64,000 nucleotides of DNA, taken from Aliamphritea hakodatensis (GTDB taxonomy: Bacteria; Pseudomonadota; Gammaproteobacteria; Pseudomonadales; Balneatricaceae). The notes beneath the pieces are model-generated. The model was given only the letters and a program-made list of their open reading frames with translations. It searched no databases and was not told the DNA's origin. The translations under genes and the position numbers were made by a program. Positions 1 through 8,148 of the stretch are shown here, in pieces. The stretch is taken from assembly GCF_024347195.1 (NCBI RefSeq), contig NZ_AP025281.1, forward strand, positions 3,224,001 to 3,288,000, written 5' to 3'. How positions within the stretch are numbered: position 1 is the stretch's first letter; every line of letters begins with the position of its first letter.

Positions 1-123
1 CCGTACCACCTTGCCCTGATTACGGAAGTTACGCGCAATCGCAGCGGTGATGGTAGTTTTACCTTCACCGGAACTGGGTGCCGACAGGAAAATAGCCGGG
101 CAGCTGACACTCTGAGTAGTCAT
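1..123 (-). CDS. cobB: Cobyrinate a,c-diamide synthase, N-terminus only (cut by window edge)
   Basis: Only the first 41 codons are present; the gene runs off the left edge. The visible N-terminus carries a P-loop, APSSGEGKTT at about residues 15-24, followed by a helix, as in the CobB/CbiA glutamine amidotransferases that amidate the a and c side chains of cobyrinic acid using ATP and glutamine. Its ATG lies 14 nt after the cobO stop, so it continues the same minus-strand cobalamin operon. A CobQ-like or dethiobiotin-synthetase-like protein would begin similarly, but the position next to cobO favours CobB/CbiA. Confidence 0.8.
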   Translation of the reverse strand, partial: MTTQSVSCPAIFLSAPSSGEGKTTITAAIARNFRNQGKVVR

Positions 124-137
124 ATTGACGATATCTC

Positions 138-746
138 CTAGAACTCGATGCCTTCCTGAGCTTTTACACCCAGACGGAAAGCGTGACGCTCATCGCGAAT
201 ACTGCTGATGGTGTCAGCAATGTCTTCCAGACCTTCAGGCATTACCCGGCCGGTGATCATCACGTTCTGCTTCTCAGGACGGTTCTGCAGCGCCTTAACA
301 ACCGGCTCAAGCTCCAGATACTTGTATTTGAACATGTAGCTCATTTCGTCGAAGATCAGAATGTCGTAGTAATCATTCTGGAGCAGTTTTTCCGCCAGTT
401 CCCAGGCTTTTTCTGCTGCTGCGATGTCCTGGCTTTTATCCTGCGTTTCCCAGGTGAAGCCGTGCCCCATGACATGCCAGTCAATCTGAGGATGATCTTT
501 GAACAGTTTGAATTCACCGGTTTCAGTGCGGCCTTTAATAAACTGAATAACCGCCGCACGCTGACCGTGCCCCACGGAACGGGCCATCGTGCCGAATGCT
601 GAGCTGCTTTTACCTTTACCATTGCCTTTGAGCAAAATCAGCACGCCGCGTTCTTCAGTCGCCTTGGCAATTTTCTGATCAACCACCGCCTTTTTACGGG
701 CCATTCGTTCTTCATGGGTTAGCTTTGGTTTTTCCTGATCTGTCAT
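138..746 (-). CDS. cobO: Cob(I)yrinic acid a,c-diamide adenosyltransferase (CobO/BtuR family)
   Basis: 202-residue ATP:corrinoid adenosyltransferase, which transfers the adenosyl group of ATP to the reduced cobalt of a corrinoid in the cytoplasm. The P-loop GNGKGKSS lies at residues 41-48 and the family's usual charged N-terminal arm (KLTHEERMARKK) precedes it. The frame is open back to 821, but that would overlap the upstream gene; I chose the ATG at 746 because a GAGGG Shine-Dalgarno lies just upstream and residue 1 then matches the family's start. It sits between the chelatase-like gene and cobB in the riboswitch-controlled operon. Confidence 0.93.
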   Translation of the reverse strand: MTDQEKPKLTHEERMARKKAVVDQKIAKATEERGVLILLKGNGKGKSSSAFGTMARSVGHGQRAAVIQFIKGRTETGEFKLFKDHPQIDWHVMGHGFTWETQDKSQDIAAAEKAWELAEKLLQNDYYDILIFDEMSYMFKYKYLELEPVVKALQNRPEKQNVMITGRVMPEGLEDIADTISSIRDERHAFRLGVKAQEGIEF

Positions 747-774
747 GGTGCTGCCCTCTTGTTTAGCCCTGTCA

Positions 775-2541
775 TTACAGGGCAATGTATTCTGCGTGTA
801 ACTGCTGTGCCAAAGCCTCACCCCGGCCCCGCTTTACACTTGCCTGTTCGGTATCCAGCCAGAAAGTTTTTCCCGGCAGGCTGATATCGTTTAACTGTGC
901 CTGACTGCGGCCATCAGTTAACACATAAGTATGGATTTCCAGTGCCGGAAACTGCCGCTGTGTCTGTTGCAGATAACCGGCTACATGGCTGAAAACCTGA
1001 CGCATCGGCGTACCGCCACCGGCACTCAGATTGTCCAGCCAGCGCTGCAGTTCTTTTGGTGCCCTGATTTGCGGCAACAGGTTTTCGACCCGGTTATTGC
1101 CAAAGCCGAAAATCGCCAGCTGCTGACGTTCCAGATATGCCCGCCGGGCAATCTCCACCATGGCCCCTTTTGCCCGGGCAAATACGCCCTCTGCCAGGGT
1201 AGATGCTGAAGTATCCAGTAATAAACAATGCAGTTGGCTGCGACCTTCCGGCTGACGCTTAAACACCAGCTGCGGCGGCCATTCCCCAAGGCTTTTACCC
1301 AGGGTGGCAAACCAGTCCGGACGGTTTGTCTGTGTATTGCCGCGGGCTGCACCGCTGTGTGCAGCTGCATTCCCCTGACGGCTGGCCGCAGGTGCTGCCA
1401 GCGCCTTACCTTTCAGTGGCACTGCCTGTTCCAGCTGAGCCGGCAAAGCCACGTCAACAGTCTGATCAGCCGCATAAGCCTGCGGTGCCATACTGCCCCA
1501 GTCCCCCTGCTGATCCTTGCCAGACTGATCCTGCCGGTCCTGTTGGGATGACGGCTCTGATGATTGCCGCTGGCTGTCATCCGGACGCTTAAAACCGTTA
1601 TTCCGTGGCGGGTTTGGTGGCTGCTGATCTGAATTCTGTTCCGGGGACGGCGGGTTGCTGTTCTGACCGGCATCGTCTTTACGGCGGTGGGCCAGTACCA
1701 GCTCGGCTACTGCATCAATATCTTCACGGGTCACTGCATCACGCCCCTGCAATGCTGCATGGGCAACGGCCGCACGGAACCAGACAATATCGCCGCGTAA
1801 GCCGTCAACGCCGGCGGCATTACAGGCCTCAGCAATGGCAATCCGCAGTTCATCACTGCAGGTTACCTTTGTCAGTATTTGCCGCGCAGTCACTATCTGC
1901 GCCAGCAAACCGGCCTGAGTCTCACTATACTGCTGGCAGAACCCTTCCGGGTCCGCATCAAAGGCTTCGCGATGACGGACAATTTCCACCCGCTCCGCAA
2001 CCGGATACTGGTTGCTCAGATTCACCGCCAGACCAAAACGGTCCTGCAGCTGAGGACGCAGCGCCCCTTCATCCGGATTCATGGTGCCCAGTAACAGAAA
2101 ACTGGCCGCGTGCTGATGGCTGATACCGTCCCGCTCAATGCGGTTAACACCGCTGGCAGCCACATCCAGTAACTGATCCACCAGATGATCATTCAGCAGG
2201 TTCACTTCATCCACATACAGCACCCCCTGATGGGCCTTACTCAGCAGGCCCGGCCGGAAGCTGACCTGTTTGTCACTCAGCACCTGCTGCAGATCCAGCG
2301 AACCCAGCAGCATTTCCTCACTGGCACCCAGCGGCAGCGTTACAAACGGCGCCGTGGCATCGTCAGTTTCCCGGTGCGGCAGAATACCCACCAGCCCGCG
2401 GGCCAGTGTCGATTTCGCGCACCCCCGCGGTCCGCTGACCAGTACCCCGCCAATGGCGGGATTAACGGCGGCGAGCATCAGGGCCAGCTTCAGATTCTGC
2501 TGACCGGTGACTGCTGCAAATGGAAACTGCTGTTCATTCAT
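775..2541 (-). CDS. Fused ChlI/ChlD-type chelatase subunit (AAA+ plus vWA), putative cobalt chelatase component
   Basis: 588 residues joining the two accessory subunits of class I metal chelatases. The AAA+ module fills about residues 1-290, with Walker A GPRGCAKST at 37-45 and a Walker B-type YVDEVNLL near 110. A low-complexity Pro/Gln/Ser/Asp linker follows at about 290-400. A vWA domain ends the protein, with MIDAS motif DTSAS at 443-447, GGGTP near 507-511 and LTDG at 540-543. Such proteins drive metal insertion by a large CobN/ChlH-type subunit using ATP. The location between a metal transporter and cobO argues for cobalt insertion into a corrin precursor. The large subunit is not in this window, so the partner and metal are inferred. 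Confidence 0.85.
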   Translation of the reverse strand: MNEQQFPFAAVTGQQNLKLALMLAAVNPAIGGVLVSGPRGCAKSTLARGLVGILPHRETDDATAPFVTLPLGASEEMLLGSLDLQQVLSDKQVSFRPGLLSKAHQGVLYVDEVNLLNDHLVDQLLDVAASGVNRIERDGISHQHAASFLLLGTMNPDEGALRPQLQDRFGLAVNLSNQYPVAERVEIVRHREAFDADPEGFCQQYSETQAGLLAQIVTARQILTKVTCSDELRIAIAEACNAAGVDGLRGDIVWFRAAVAHAALQGRDAVTREDIDAVAELVLAHRRKDDAGQNSNPPSPEQNSDQQPPNPPRNNGFKRPDDSQRQSSEPSSQQDRQDQSGKDQQGDWGSMAPQAYAADQTVDVALPAQLEQAVPLKGKALAAPAASRQGNAAAHSGAARGNTQTNRPDWFATLGKSLGEWPPQLVFKRQPEGRSQLHCLLLDTSASTLAEGVFARAKGAMVEIARRAYLERQQLAIFGFGNNRVENLLPQIRAPKELQRWLDNLSAGGGTPMRQVFSHVAGYLQQTQRQFPALEIHTYVLTDGRSQAQLNDISLPGKTFWLDTEQASVKRGRGEALAQQLHAEYIAL

Positions 2542-2577
2542 TGTCTGTGTGTTATTCCTGTTTGCCGTTTAAGGCGT

Positions 2578-3960
2578 TTATTGCTTCGGCCAGTGAGCGT
2601 GGTGTTCATCAATCACAAACCGGTGCCGGTGCCGGTGCTTGGCATGGTAGTGAGGATGCACGTGGGGCTCCGGGCCCTCCCAGCCTTCATGTTCATGCTG
2701 ATGGTGTTCATCATGGGTATGGGGATGTAAATGTTCCTGCGCCGGATGCACATGCCAGATATTTTCCTGATCATCATGCCGCCACAGTTTAGCCGCCAGT
2801 AGCGTCGCCAGCAGCGCAACCACACCCAGTGCAGCAAAGCTGGCCTGCATTCCCCACGCACTGCCGATACTGCCCGCCAGCAAATATCCCACCAGCCACA
2901 TACCGTGGGTCAGCGCAAAATTTGCTGAAAAATAATCATTGCGGTCTCCGGCATTGCAGGAATCACGTACCACCCGGCCGGTGGGAATCAGTACCATTGA
3001 AGTAGCTCCGCCGATCAGGAACCAGATCGGAAACAGTCCCGCATATCCCGGCCCGCTCAGCCCGGCAAACAACGCCACACTGAATAATACGCCGCCAGCC
3101 AGCATCACTGAACGGTTTGAAAAGTGATCCAGCAGTTTCGGCAGTAAAAATGCCGTAATCATTGAGCCGACACCGGCCGCAGCCATCAGCGTAGGCACTG
3201 CAGATTCACTCATACCCAGTACGTGCCGTACATATACCACGGTGTTTACGATGATCATCGCACCGGCGGCAGAAAGTGCCAGATTCAGTGCCAGCACACC
3301 GCGCAGACGTGGCGTTTTCAGGTAGCTGATAATGCCAAAGCTGACATGCTGCCAGACCCCGCCGGTCCGGTCGCTGGCCGCCGCTGCCGGCACCTTCACC
3401 AGGAAGATACACCCGGCAGCCAGCACAAAGGCAACTGCATTCAGCCGGAACAGTAATTCATAAGAGGTGATCAGCAGCAAACCTGCCGCCAGCGCAGGGC
3501 TGAGTAAACTCTCCAGTTCCATCGCCAGACGCGACAGAGACAGCGCCCGGGTATATTCATCATCATCGGTCAGTACATCCGGCAGCAACGCCTGATACAC
3601 AGGTGTATACCCCGCCGCCAGCGCATTCAGCAGAAAGATCAGCACAAAAATCTGCCATATTTCTGCGGCAAACGGCAACAGGATAACGATCACCGCGCGG
3701 CCAAGATTCAGACCCGCCAGCCAGCTGCGGCGGGGAAATGCATGGCTGTAACCGCCAACAACAGGGGCCACACCCAAATACGCCACCATTTTAACCGCCA
3801 GTGCAGACCCCAGCACAAGACCGGCCTGCAGAGGGCTGAGGTCGTAAACCATCAACGCCAGGGCGACCGTCGCCAGTCCGGTACCCAGCAGGGAAACTAC
3901 CTGACCAAAAAACAACCAGCGAAATACCGGATGGGCTAACGGACTGAAAAAGCTGCTCAT
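2578..3960 (-). CDS. MFS transporter with histidine-rich C-terminal tail (NreB-like), putative Co/Ni transporter
   Basis: 460 residues. The first ~400 form an MFS-type membrane domain of about 12 hydrophobic segments. The last ~65 residues are cytoplasmic and extraordinarily His-rich (about 20 His with Asp/Glu, in runs such as HPHTHDEHHQHEHE). His-tailed MFS proteins of the NreB type export nickel, and the tail is thought to bind metal. Here the gene lies between cbiO and the chelatase-like gene in a cobalamin-riboswitch operon, so cobalt is the likely ion. Whether it imports, relieves cobalt overload, or only buffers metal with its tail cannot be told from sequence. Confidence 0.8.
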   Translation of the reverse strand: MSSFFSPLAHPVFRWLFFGQVVSLLGTGLATVALALMVYDLSPLQAGLVLGSALAVKMVAYLGVAPVVGGYSHAFPRRSWLAGLNLGRAVIVILLPFAAEIWQIFVLIFLLNALAAGYTPVYQALLPDVLTDDDEYTRALSLSRLAMELESLLSPALAAGLLLITSYELLFRLNAVAFVLAAGCIFLVKVPAAAASDRTGGVWQHVSFGIISYLKTPRLRGVLALNLALSAAGAMIIVNTVVYVRHVLGMSESAVPTLMAAAGVGSMITAFLLPKLLDHFSNRSVMLAGGVLFSVALFAGLSGPGYAGLFPIWFLIGGATSMVLIPTGRVVRDSCNAGDRNDYFSANFALTHGMWLVGYLLAGSIGSAWGMQASFAALGVVALLATLLAAKLWRHDDQENIWHVHPAQEHLHPHTHDEHHQHEHEGWEGPEPHVHPHYHAKHRHRHRFVIDEHHAHWPKQ

Positions 3961-4001
3961 AAGGGATCTGTTTTACCTTTATCTAAAAGGTGCCTCCACT
4001 G

Positions 4002-4697
4002 TCAGGCTGAAACCGCACTCAGACTGGTCTGGTAATCTACCAGACTGGCATCCTGCAGGCGTACCCAGCGAGTTGCCAGTTGTTCCAGGAAACTGTCATC
4101 GTGGGAAATAATAATCATCGCCTGGGGCAGGTTCTGCAAGGTTGTCAGCAGGCGCTCCCGGGCTTTAGTGTCCAGCGCATTGCTTGGTTCATCAAGCAAC
4201 AGCACTTCAGGCTCCATCGCTAAAACGGAAGCCAGCGTAATCATGCGTTTTTCACCGCCGGATAACTGATGGGTCACCCGTTCTTCAAAACCGGCCATCC
4301 CCAGCGACTCCAGCGTTTTACTGGCAATGTCCATCGCTTCCTCACGGCTCTTACCGAGATTCAGGGGGCCGAACGCGACATCTTCGATAACGGTCGGGCA
4401 AAACAGCTGGTCATCCGGGTCCTGAAACAGAAACCCTACTTTACCGCGAACCTCAACGAAGTCCGGCTCTTCACGGCGGGCTTCACCAAAGGCAAGAATG
4501 TCACCCTGTTTGGCTTTTTTCAGCCCCATCAGCAAATGGAACAGCGTAGTTTTACCGGCACCGTTAGCCCCGGTCAGGGCAACCCGCTCACCGCTATGCA
4601 AACTGAAATCGACCCCGTCCAGTACAACACCCCGGCGGGGATAACGGTAACTGAGACCACGGACTTCAAGTAATGCGGTCTTATTCATGTTTGTCAT
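4002..4697 (-). CDS. cbiO: Cobalt ECF transporter ATP-binding protein CbiO
   Basis: 231-residue ABC ATPase that powers the CbiM/CbiQ membrane module. Walker A GANGAGKTT lies near residue 40, the Q-loop FLFQDPDDQLF near 90, the ABC signature LSGGEKRM near 145 and Walker B LLLDEPSNALD near 165, with a His switch in IIISHDD. The QDPDDQLF form of the Q-loop is typical of ECF-type ATPases. It follows cbiQ by about 50 nt in the operon. Nickel rather than cobalt is possible by sequence, but B12 riboswitch control argues for cobalt. Confidence 0.92.
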   Translation of the reverse strand: MTNMNKTALLEVRGLSYRYPRRGVVLDGVDFSLHSGERVALTGANGAGKTTLFHLLMGLKKAKQGDILAFGEARREEPDFVEVRGKVGFLFQDPDDQLFCPTVIEDVAFGPLNLGKSREEAMDIASKTLESLGMAGFEERVTHQLSGGEKRMITLASVLAMEPEVLLLDEPSNALDTKARERLLTTLQNLPQAMIIISHDDSFLEQLATRWVRLQDASLVDYQTSLSAVSA

Positions 4698-4748
4698 AGC
4701 TCTATTTCAACCCGCGTTTTAACGTACAGCCTGTTCCTGAAACCGGCC

Positions 4749-5531
4749 TTAATAAAAATTCAGTCCAACCAGTATGGCTAAACAGCCGCCACTGAGCACC
4801 ATAAAGTAATAGTCATGGCGCACGACTTCCATGCTATCCATCAAATACAGTTTGCCCTGATACCCCCGGCATTTCATGGCTGCCATGATACGTTCAGAAC
4901 GCTCCAGCGAGTGCACCAGCAGCATACCCACCAGATAGCCCACAGAACGCCAGGTATGCATATTACTGCGCAACACAAACGCCCGGGCCTGCATCGCCCG
5001 GCGCATACGCTTATATTCCTGGCCGATCACATCCAGATAGCGCACGGTGAACATCAGCAGATGCACCAGTTTTTCCGGCACTTTAAGATGCGCCATCGCA
5101 TGCCCGAGGGTCGTCGCCCCCATCGTACCTACCAGCCCCAGCAGAGCCAGTACAACCGCGTTGGCCTTCAGCGCAATTTTGCAGGCATGCAGTAAACCTT
5201 CAATGCTGGCTGCAAAACCGAACACGCTGAACATTTCCCGCCCCGGCGTGGTAAACGGCAGCATGATCACCAGAAATATCATAAACATATCCATGGCAAT
5301 CACCCGCCGCAGGGTGCGTTTAAAGTTCAGCTTCGCCAGCCCTGCGACTAACAGTGCCAGCAACAGGCCAAAAATCAGCACTGCAAAGTTATGAGACAGT
5401 ACAACGGCAAAAGCGAACAGCATCGCGACCGCGACCCGCACCCGGGGATCGAGAATATCGATCACCGAGCGATGATGCTTAAGCTGCTGCCCTTTCCAGG
5501 ACGTACCACTGTGTTCCAGATTCTGAGGCAA
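4749..5531 (-). CDS. cbiQ: Cobalt ECF transporter T component CbiQ (TTG start)
   Basis: 260-residue integral membrane coupling subunit with about five or six transmembrane segments. Ala-Arg-rich coupling motifs (RRAMQARAF near 180 and AAMKCRGYQG near 218) contact the CbiO ATPases. The start codon appears to be TTG at 5531: an AAGGAGA Shine-Dalgarno lies 5 nt upstream, and the first residues after it match no other in-frame ATG at the expected place. It lies 23 nt after the CbiL-like gene. Confidence 0.9.
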   Translation of the reverse strand: MPQNLEHSGTSWKGQQLKHHRSVIDILDPRVRVAVAMLFAFAVVLSHNFAVLIFGLLLALLVAGLAKLNFKRTLRRVIAMDMFMIFLVIMLPFTTPGREMFSVFGFAASIEGLLHACKIALKANAVVLALLGLVGTMGATTLGHAMAHLKVPEKLVHLLMFTVRYLDVIGQEYKRMRRAMQARAFVLRSNMHTWRSVGYLVGMLLVHSLERSERIMAAMKCRGYQGKLYLMDSMEVVRHDYYFMVLSGGCLAILVGLNFY

Positions 5532-5554
5532 ATCTGTCTCCTTGCCGTTTCAGA

Positions 5555-6136
5555 TCAGGCTGTTTTAGCAGCCTGAGCCTGTTTACGCTGACGCCACCAC
5601 ATACCAATGCCACACAGGCCAAAGATATAGCCAATACCGCCAAGAACATCCTGCAAACCGGCTTTCTCCTGGAAGGCCCGCAGCTCTTTGCGTAACGGCT
5701 TAACCTGCTTGGCAACTGCTTTTTCGATCATGCCCTGCATGGCCGCGTCATCATACTGTACCGCCGTACCGCCTGACGCTTTTGCCGCCGGCTTTGCCGA
5801 AGCCACTGCACCACCGACCAGAGAGGCGGGTAACTCATCAGCAGGCAGGATCATTTCCAGCACGTGGCCACTGCCCATTTCCATCCGGAACAGGTGATCA
5901 ACCCGGGCGGCCGCTTCAAAGGTAAAGAAACCCTCTTCATCGGTTTCAGTTTCCAGCAGTACATTACCCGCCGGATCAGTGACCGTCACTTTAGTGCCGG
6001 CCGACGCCATATCGCCGTTTGAAAAACCGGCTTCACCTTCAATGGTGCTGCCGATGGCATAAACACCGCCCACTACGTTGTGAGCACTGGCCGGCAATGC
6101 AAACAGCATCACCAGCAAGACAAAAAATTTACGCAT
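5555..6136 (-). CDS. CbiL/NikL-like accessory subunit of the cobalt ECF transporter
   Basis: 193 residues. A signal peptide (cleavage after ASA near residue 18) leads into a periplasmic beta-rich domain of the carboxypeptidase-regulatory type (DPAGNVLLETETDEEGFFTFEA), an Ala/Lys linker, a charged helix (KQVKPLRKELRAFQEK) and one C-terminal transmembrane segment near 165-182 with a basic tail. This arrangement matches the small L component that replaces CbiN in NikKLMQO/CbiKLMQO-type importers. It overlaps the cbiM 3' end by 8 nt, indicating translational coupling. The family assignment rests on architecture and context. Confidence 0.75.
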   Translation of the reverse strand: MRKFFVLLVMLFALPASAHNVVGGVYAIGSTIEGEAGFSNGDMASAGTKVTVTDPAGNVLLETETDEEGFFTFEAAARVDHLFRMEMGSGHVLEMILPADELPASLVGGAVASAKPAAKASGGTAVQYDDAAMQGMIEKAVAKQVKPLRKELRAFQEKAGLQDVLGGIGYIFGLCGIGMWWRQRKQAQAAKTA

Positions 6137-6749
6137 TATCCCAATCCTCCGCGAGATGCAGGAACTCAGGCTTAACCTTGCGGATCAGCAACACTGCAGC
6201 CGCGGTGACAAAACCTTCCACCAGCATTACCGGAATGTGTGCGATCAGGGTTGCCTTGGCCGCCAGCCAGAATGCTTCTCCGGATAACGCCAGAGATCCG
6301 GCAACCATCACAGTGGTCACAGCCACCGCACCGGCACCGCCTATTGCTCCCCAGATAGCCGCAACCCTGGGAGAAGACGAGGCAATCCCATGCCTGCAAA
6401 GGAAATACACCATCACCGCCGGCAGCGCTATATTGAAGGTATTTACCCCCAATACCAGAAAACCGCCGAAACCAAAGAAAACCGCCTGTAAAATCAGCGC
6501 AACCAGCAACGCAGGAAATGCTGCCCAGCCTAATGCCAGACCTATCAGGCCGTTAAGGATAAGGTGAACACTGGAAAAACCGATTGGCAGGTGAATGTAA
6601 GAAGCGATAAAAAATGCAGCGGACAAAACACCGACTTGTGGCAGGTGCTCATAATCCATCTTCTTCAGACCGTAGGCGACACCGGCCAGCGCCAGTAATG
6701 CACCACCGGCCAGAACCGGTTCGGAAAGCGCGCCATCTACTATATGCAT
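6129..6749 (-). CDS. cbiM: Cobalt ECF transporter substrate-binding membrane protein CbiM
   Basis: 206 residues with about six or seven transmembrane helices. The N-terminus MHIVDGALS is diagnostic: in CbiM/NikM the amino terminus and His2 coordinate the metal, so the start must be this ATG. The GFSSVHLILNG segment near residue 57 supplies further metal ligands. CbiM is the S component that captures Co(II) and hands it across the membrane with CbiQ and CbiO. It lacks a fused CbiN-like extension; the CbiL-like protein next door probably takes that role. Confidence 0.93.
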   Translation of the reverse strand: MHIVDGALSEPVLAGGALLALAGVAYGLKKMDYEHLPQVGVLSAAFFIASYIHLPIGFSSVHLILNGLIGLALGWAAFPALLVALILQAVFFGFGGFLVLGVNTFNIALPAVMVYFLCRHGIASSSPRVAAIWGAIGGAGAVAVTTVMVAGSLALSGEAFWLAAKATLIAHIPVMLVEGFVTAAAVLLIRKVKPEFLHLAEDWDNA

Positions 6750-6806
6750 AGCTGTTCCTGAAACTGTTAAACCGGCGTCCCTGTGAAGGGCCGCCGGTTG
6801 CAGTGT

Positions 6807-7613
6807 TTAGTTAAATTCGTGCGCCTGAACCCAGATAACCGCATCCTGAGACAGCTCTTTACCCTTGTATTCAGTATCCGGGCCTACACCCAGCGCAGCA
6901 AAGCCCCAGTGACCGGCTTTTGGAATACCGAAGGTAAAGGTACCGTTGGCATCCGCAAAGATCGTCATGGTGACAAAGGCGTCTGCCGGCGGCGTAATTT
7001 CCGCTTCAGCCGCGAAACGGTTATTGTCCATTTCCGGCTCGTAGTTCATGTATTCAACTTCGATTTCAGCAAACGGAACCGGCTCGCCATCGCCTTTAAC
7101 CACACCGGTAAAGGTGCCGCCTTCATAAATCGCGTATGGCTTAGTCAGCGGCACGATCTCGGCCTTCAGACCCAGCTCTTCGTTCCAGTCCGTTGGCAGG
7201 CTGCCAACGTTAATGATGTTCTTGGTAATCTGCTGAATGTAGATATCTTCTTCCGCTTCCATATAAGGTTCCGGCGTCATGACAAATACATTGTCACCCA
7301 GACCGCGAAGCTTAACAGTCGCTTCGTATGCCGGGCCGGTATCCACTGCACTGGTCCACTCAATCGACTCCAGCTTGTCCATCAAATCTGTCTTCTTACC
7401 CTTGCGAACCATGAAGAATTCCTGCGGTTCACCCATTTTCATGACGTGACCGCTGGCAGCCGGATGGGTAAATGGCATTTTCAGAGTGACTTCACCGCCT
7501 TTATCCCGCAGCGATTCAGGAGTATAGACCAGCTGAAAGTGAGCCTGCGCTGTGCCGGCAACCAGGGAAGAACCTAAAACTAAAGCGGCAGATAACTGCT
7601 TAAAATTGAACAC
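6807..7613 (-). CDS. DUF4198 periplasmic protein (CbiK/NikK-like), first gene of the cobalt operon
   Basis: 268 residues with a Sec signal peptide (cleavage after TAQA near residue 24, exposing an N-terminal HFQLVYTP). The body is beta-rich with a late Ig-like/transthyretin-like segment ending FTFGIPKAGHWGFAAL, as in DUF4198 proteins (COG5266, once called periplasmic component of a Co2+ transport system). In NikKLMQO-type systems the K component is this kind of protein. The start is GTG at 7613, with GGAG about 10 nt upstream. It is the first gene after the riboswitch, so it probably presents metal to CbiM. Confidence 0.8.
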   Translation of the reverse strand: MFNFKQLSAALVLGSSLVAGTAQAHFQLVYTPESLRDKGGEVTLKMPFTHPAASGHVMKMGEPQEFFMVRKGKKTDLMDKLESIEWTSAVDTGPAYEATVKLRGLGDNVFVMTPEPYMEAEEDIYIQQITKNIINVGSLPTDWNEELGLKAEIVPLTKPYAIYEGGTFTGVVKGDGEPVPFAEIEVEYMNYEPEMDNNRFAAEAEITPPADAFVTMTIFADANGTFTFGIPKAGHWGFAALGVGPDTEYKGKELSQDAVIWVQAHEFN

Positions 7614-7694
7614 GTTTGATTTGCTCCGTCTGAATAAAAATACAGCCAGAGTTGGGAGGAGTCAGTGCAGTTTTTTGTGGGAAGATACAAAAAC

Positions 7695-7945
7695 TGTACC
7701 TCGGTGAAGCCCTCCGCAACACCTAGTTATAACAAGCTACCAAGCCGGTCTCCGGACTCACCGACGGACTTTCGTCCCCTGTTTCGCCTTCCCACATAAT
7801 ATGATTCCCGGGGGAACCATCAGCTCGCAGTGGCGTTATGAAACAGTTTTATCGGTTTACCGTTGCGGGGGCAGTGTTGGGATTGTCTGAACTGATGGCT
7901 GCATAATTTGGCAATTACAACAGCAGCACAACAGCGTTAACGCAC
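7695..7945 (-). promoter_or_regulatory. Cobalamin (adenosylcobalamin) riboswitch
   Basis: Read on the minus strand, the leader contains the conserved core in the right order: CCCCGCAACGGTAA (7857-7870), GCCACTG (7828-7834), GGGAAGGCG, and the B12 box GTCCGGAGACCGGC (7744-7757). A TTGTTATAACTAGG stretch and a GGTGTTGCGGAGGGCTTCACC hairpin follow before the DUF4198 gene at 7613. Bound cobalamin would normally shut expression of the operon below. The 5' limit is approximate. The class is certain from the B12 box; whether control is at termination or translation is not clear. Confidence 0.95.
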
Positions 7946-8148
7946 CAACTTCCCGAAAAAAGGCATTTACATCCCTTTATTCCACGTGTTTTACCACGCA
8001 ACTCAGTAACGAAACCGCACAATACCTGCACCGCTCAAAGGTTGTCAATCAGCGCCGGTTAAATGTCGCAATTTAATAAAATAAGGTCTTCAGAAGGGAA
8101 AAAAACAGCCGCCGGAAGACGGCTGTACAGGTCGGCCAAACGGCGCCC

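Noticed and set aside
6783..7577. A 264-codon open frame antisense to the DUF4198 gene
   Set aside because: No signal or domain; the sense strand encodes a signal peptide and a known family right after the riboswitch.
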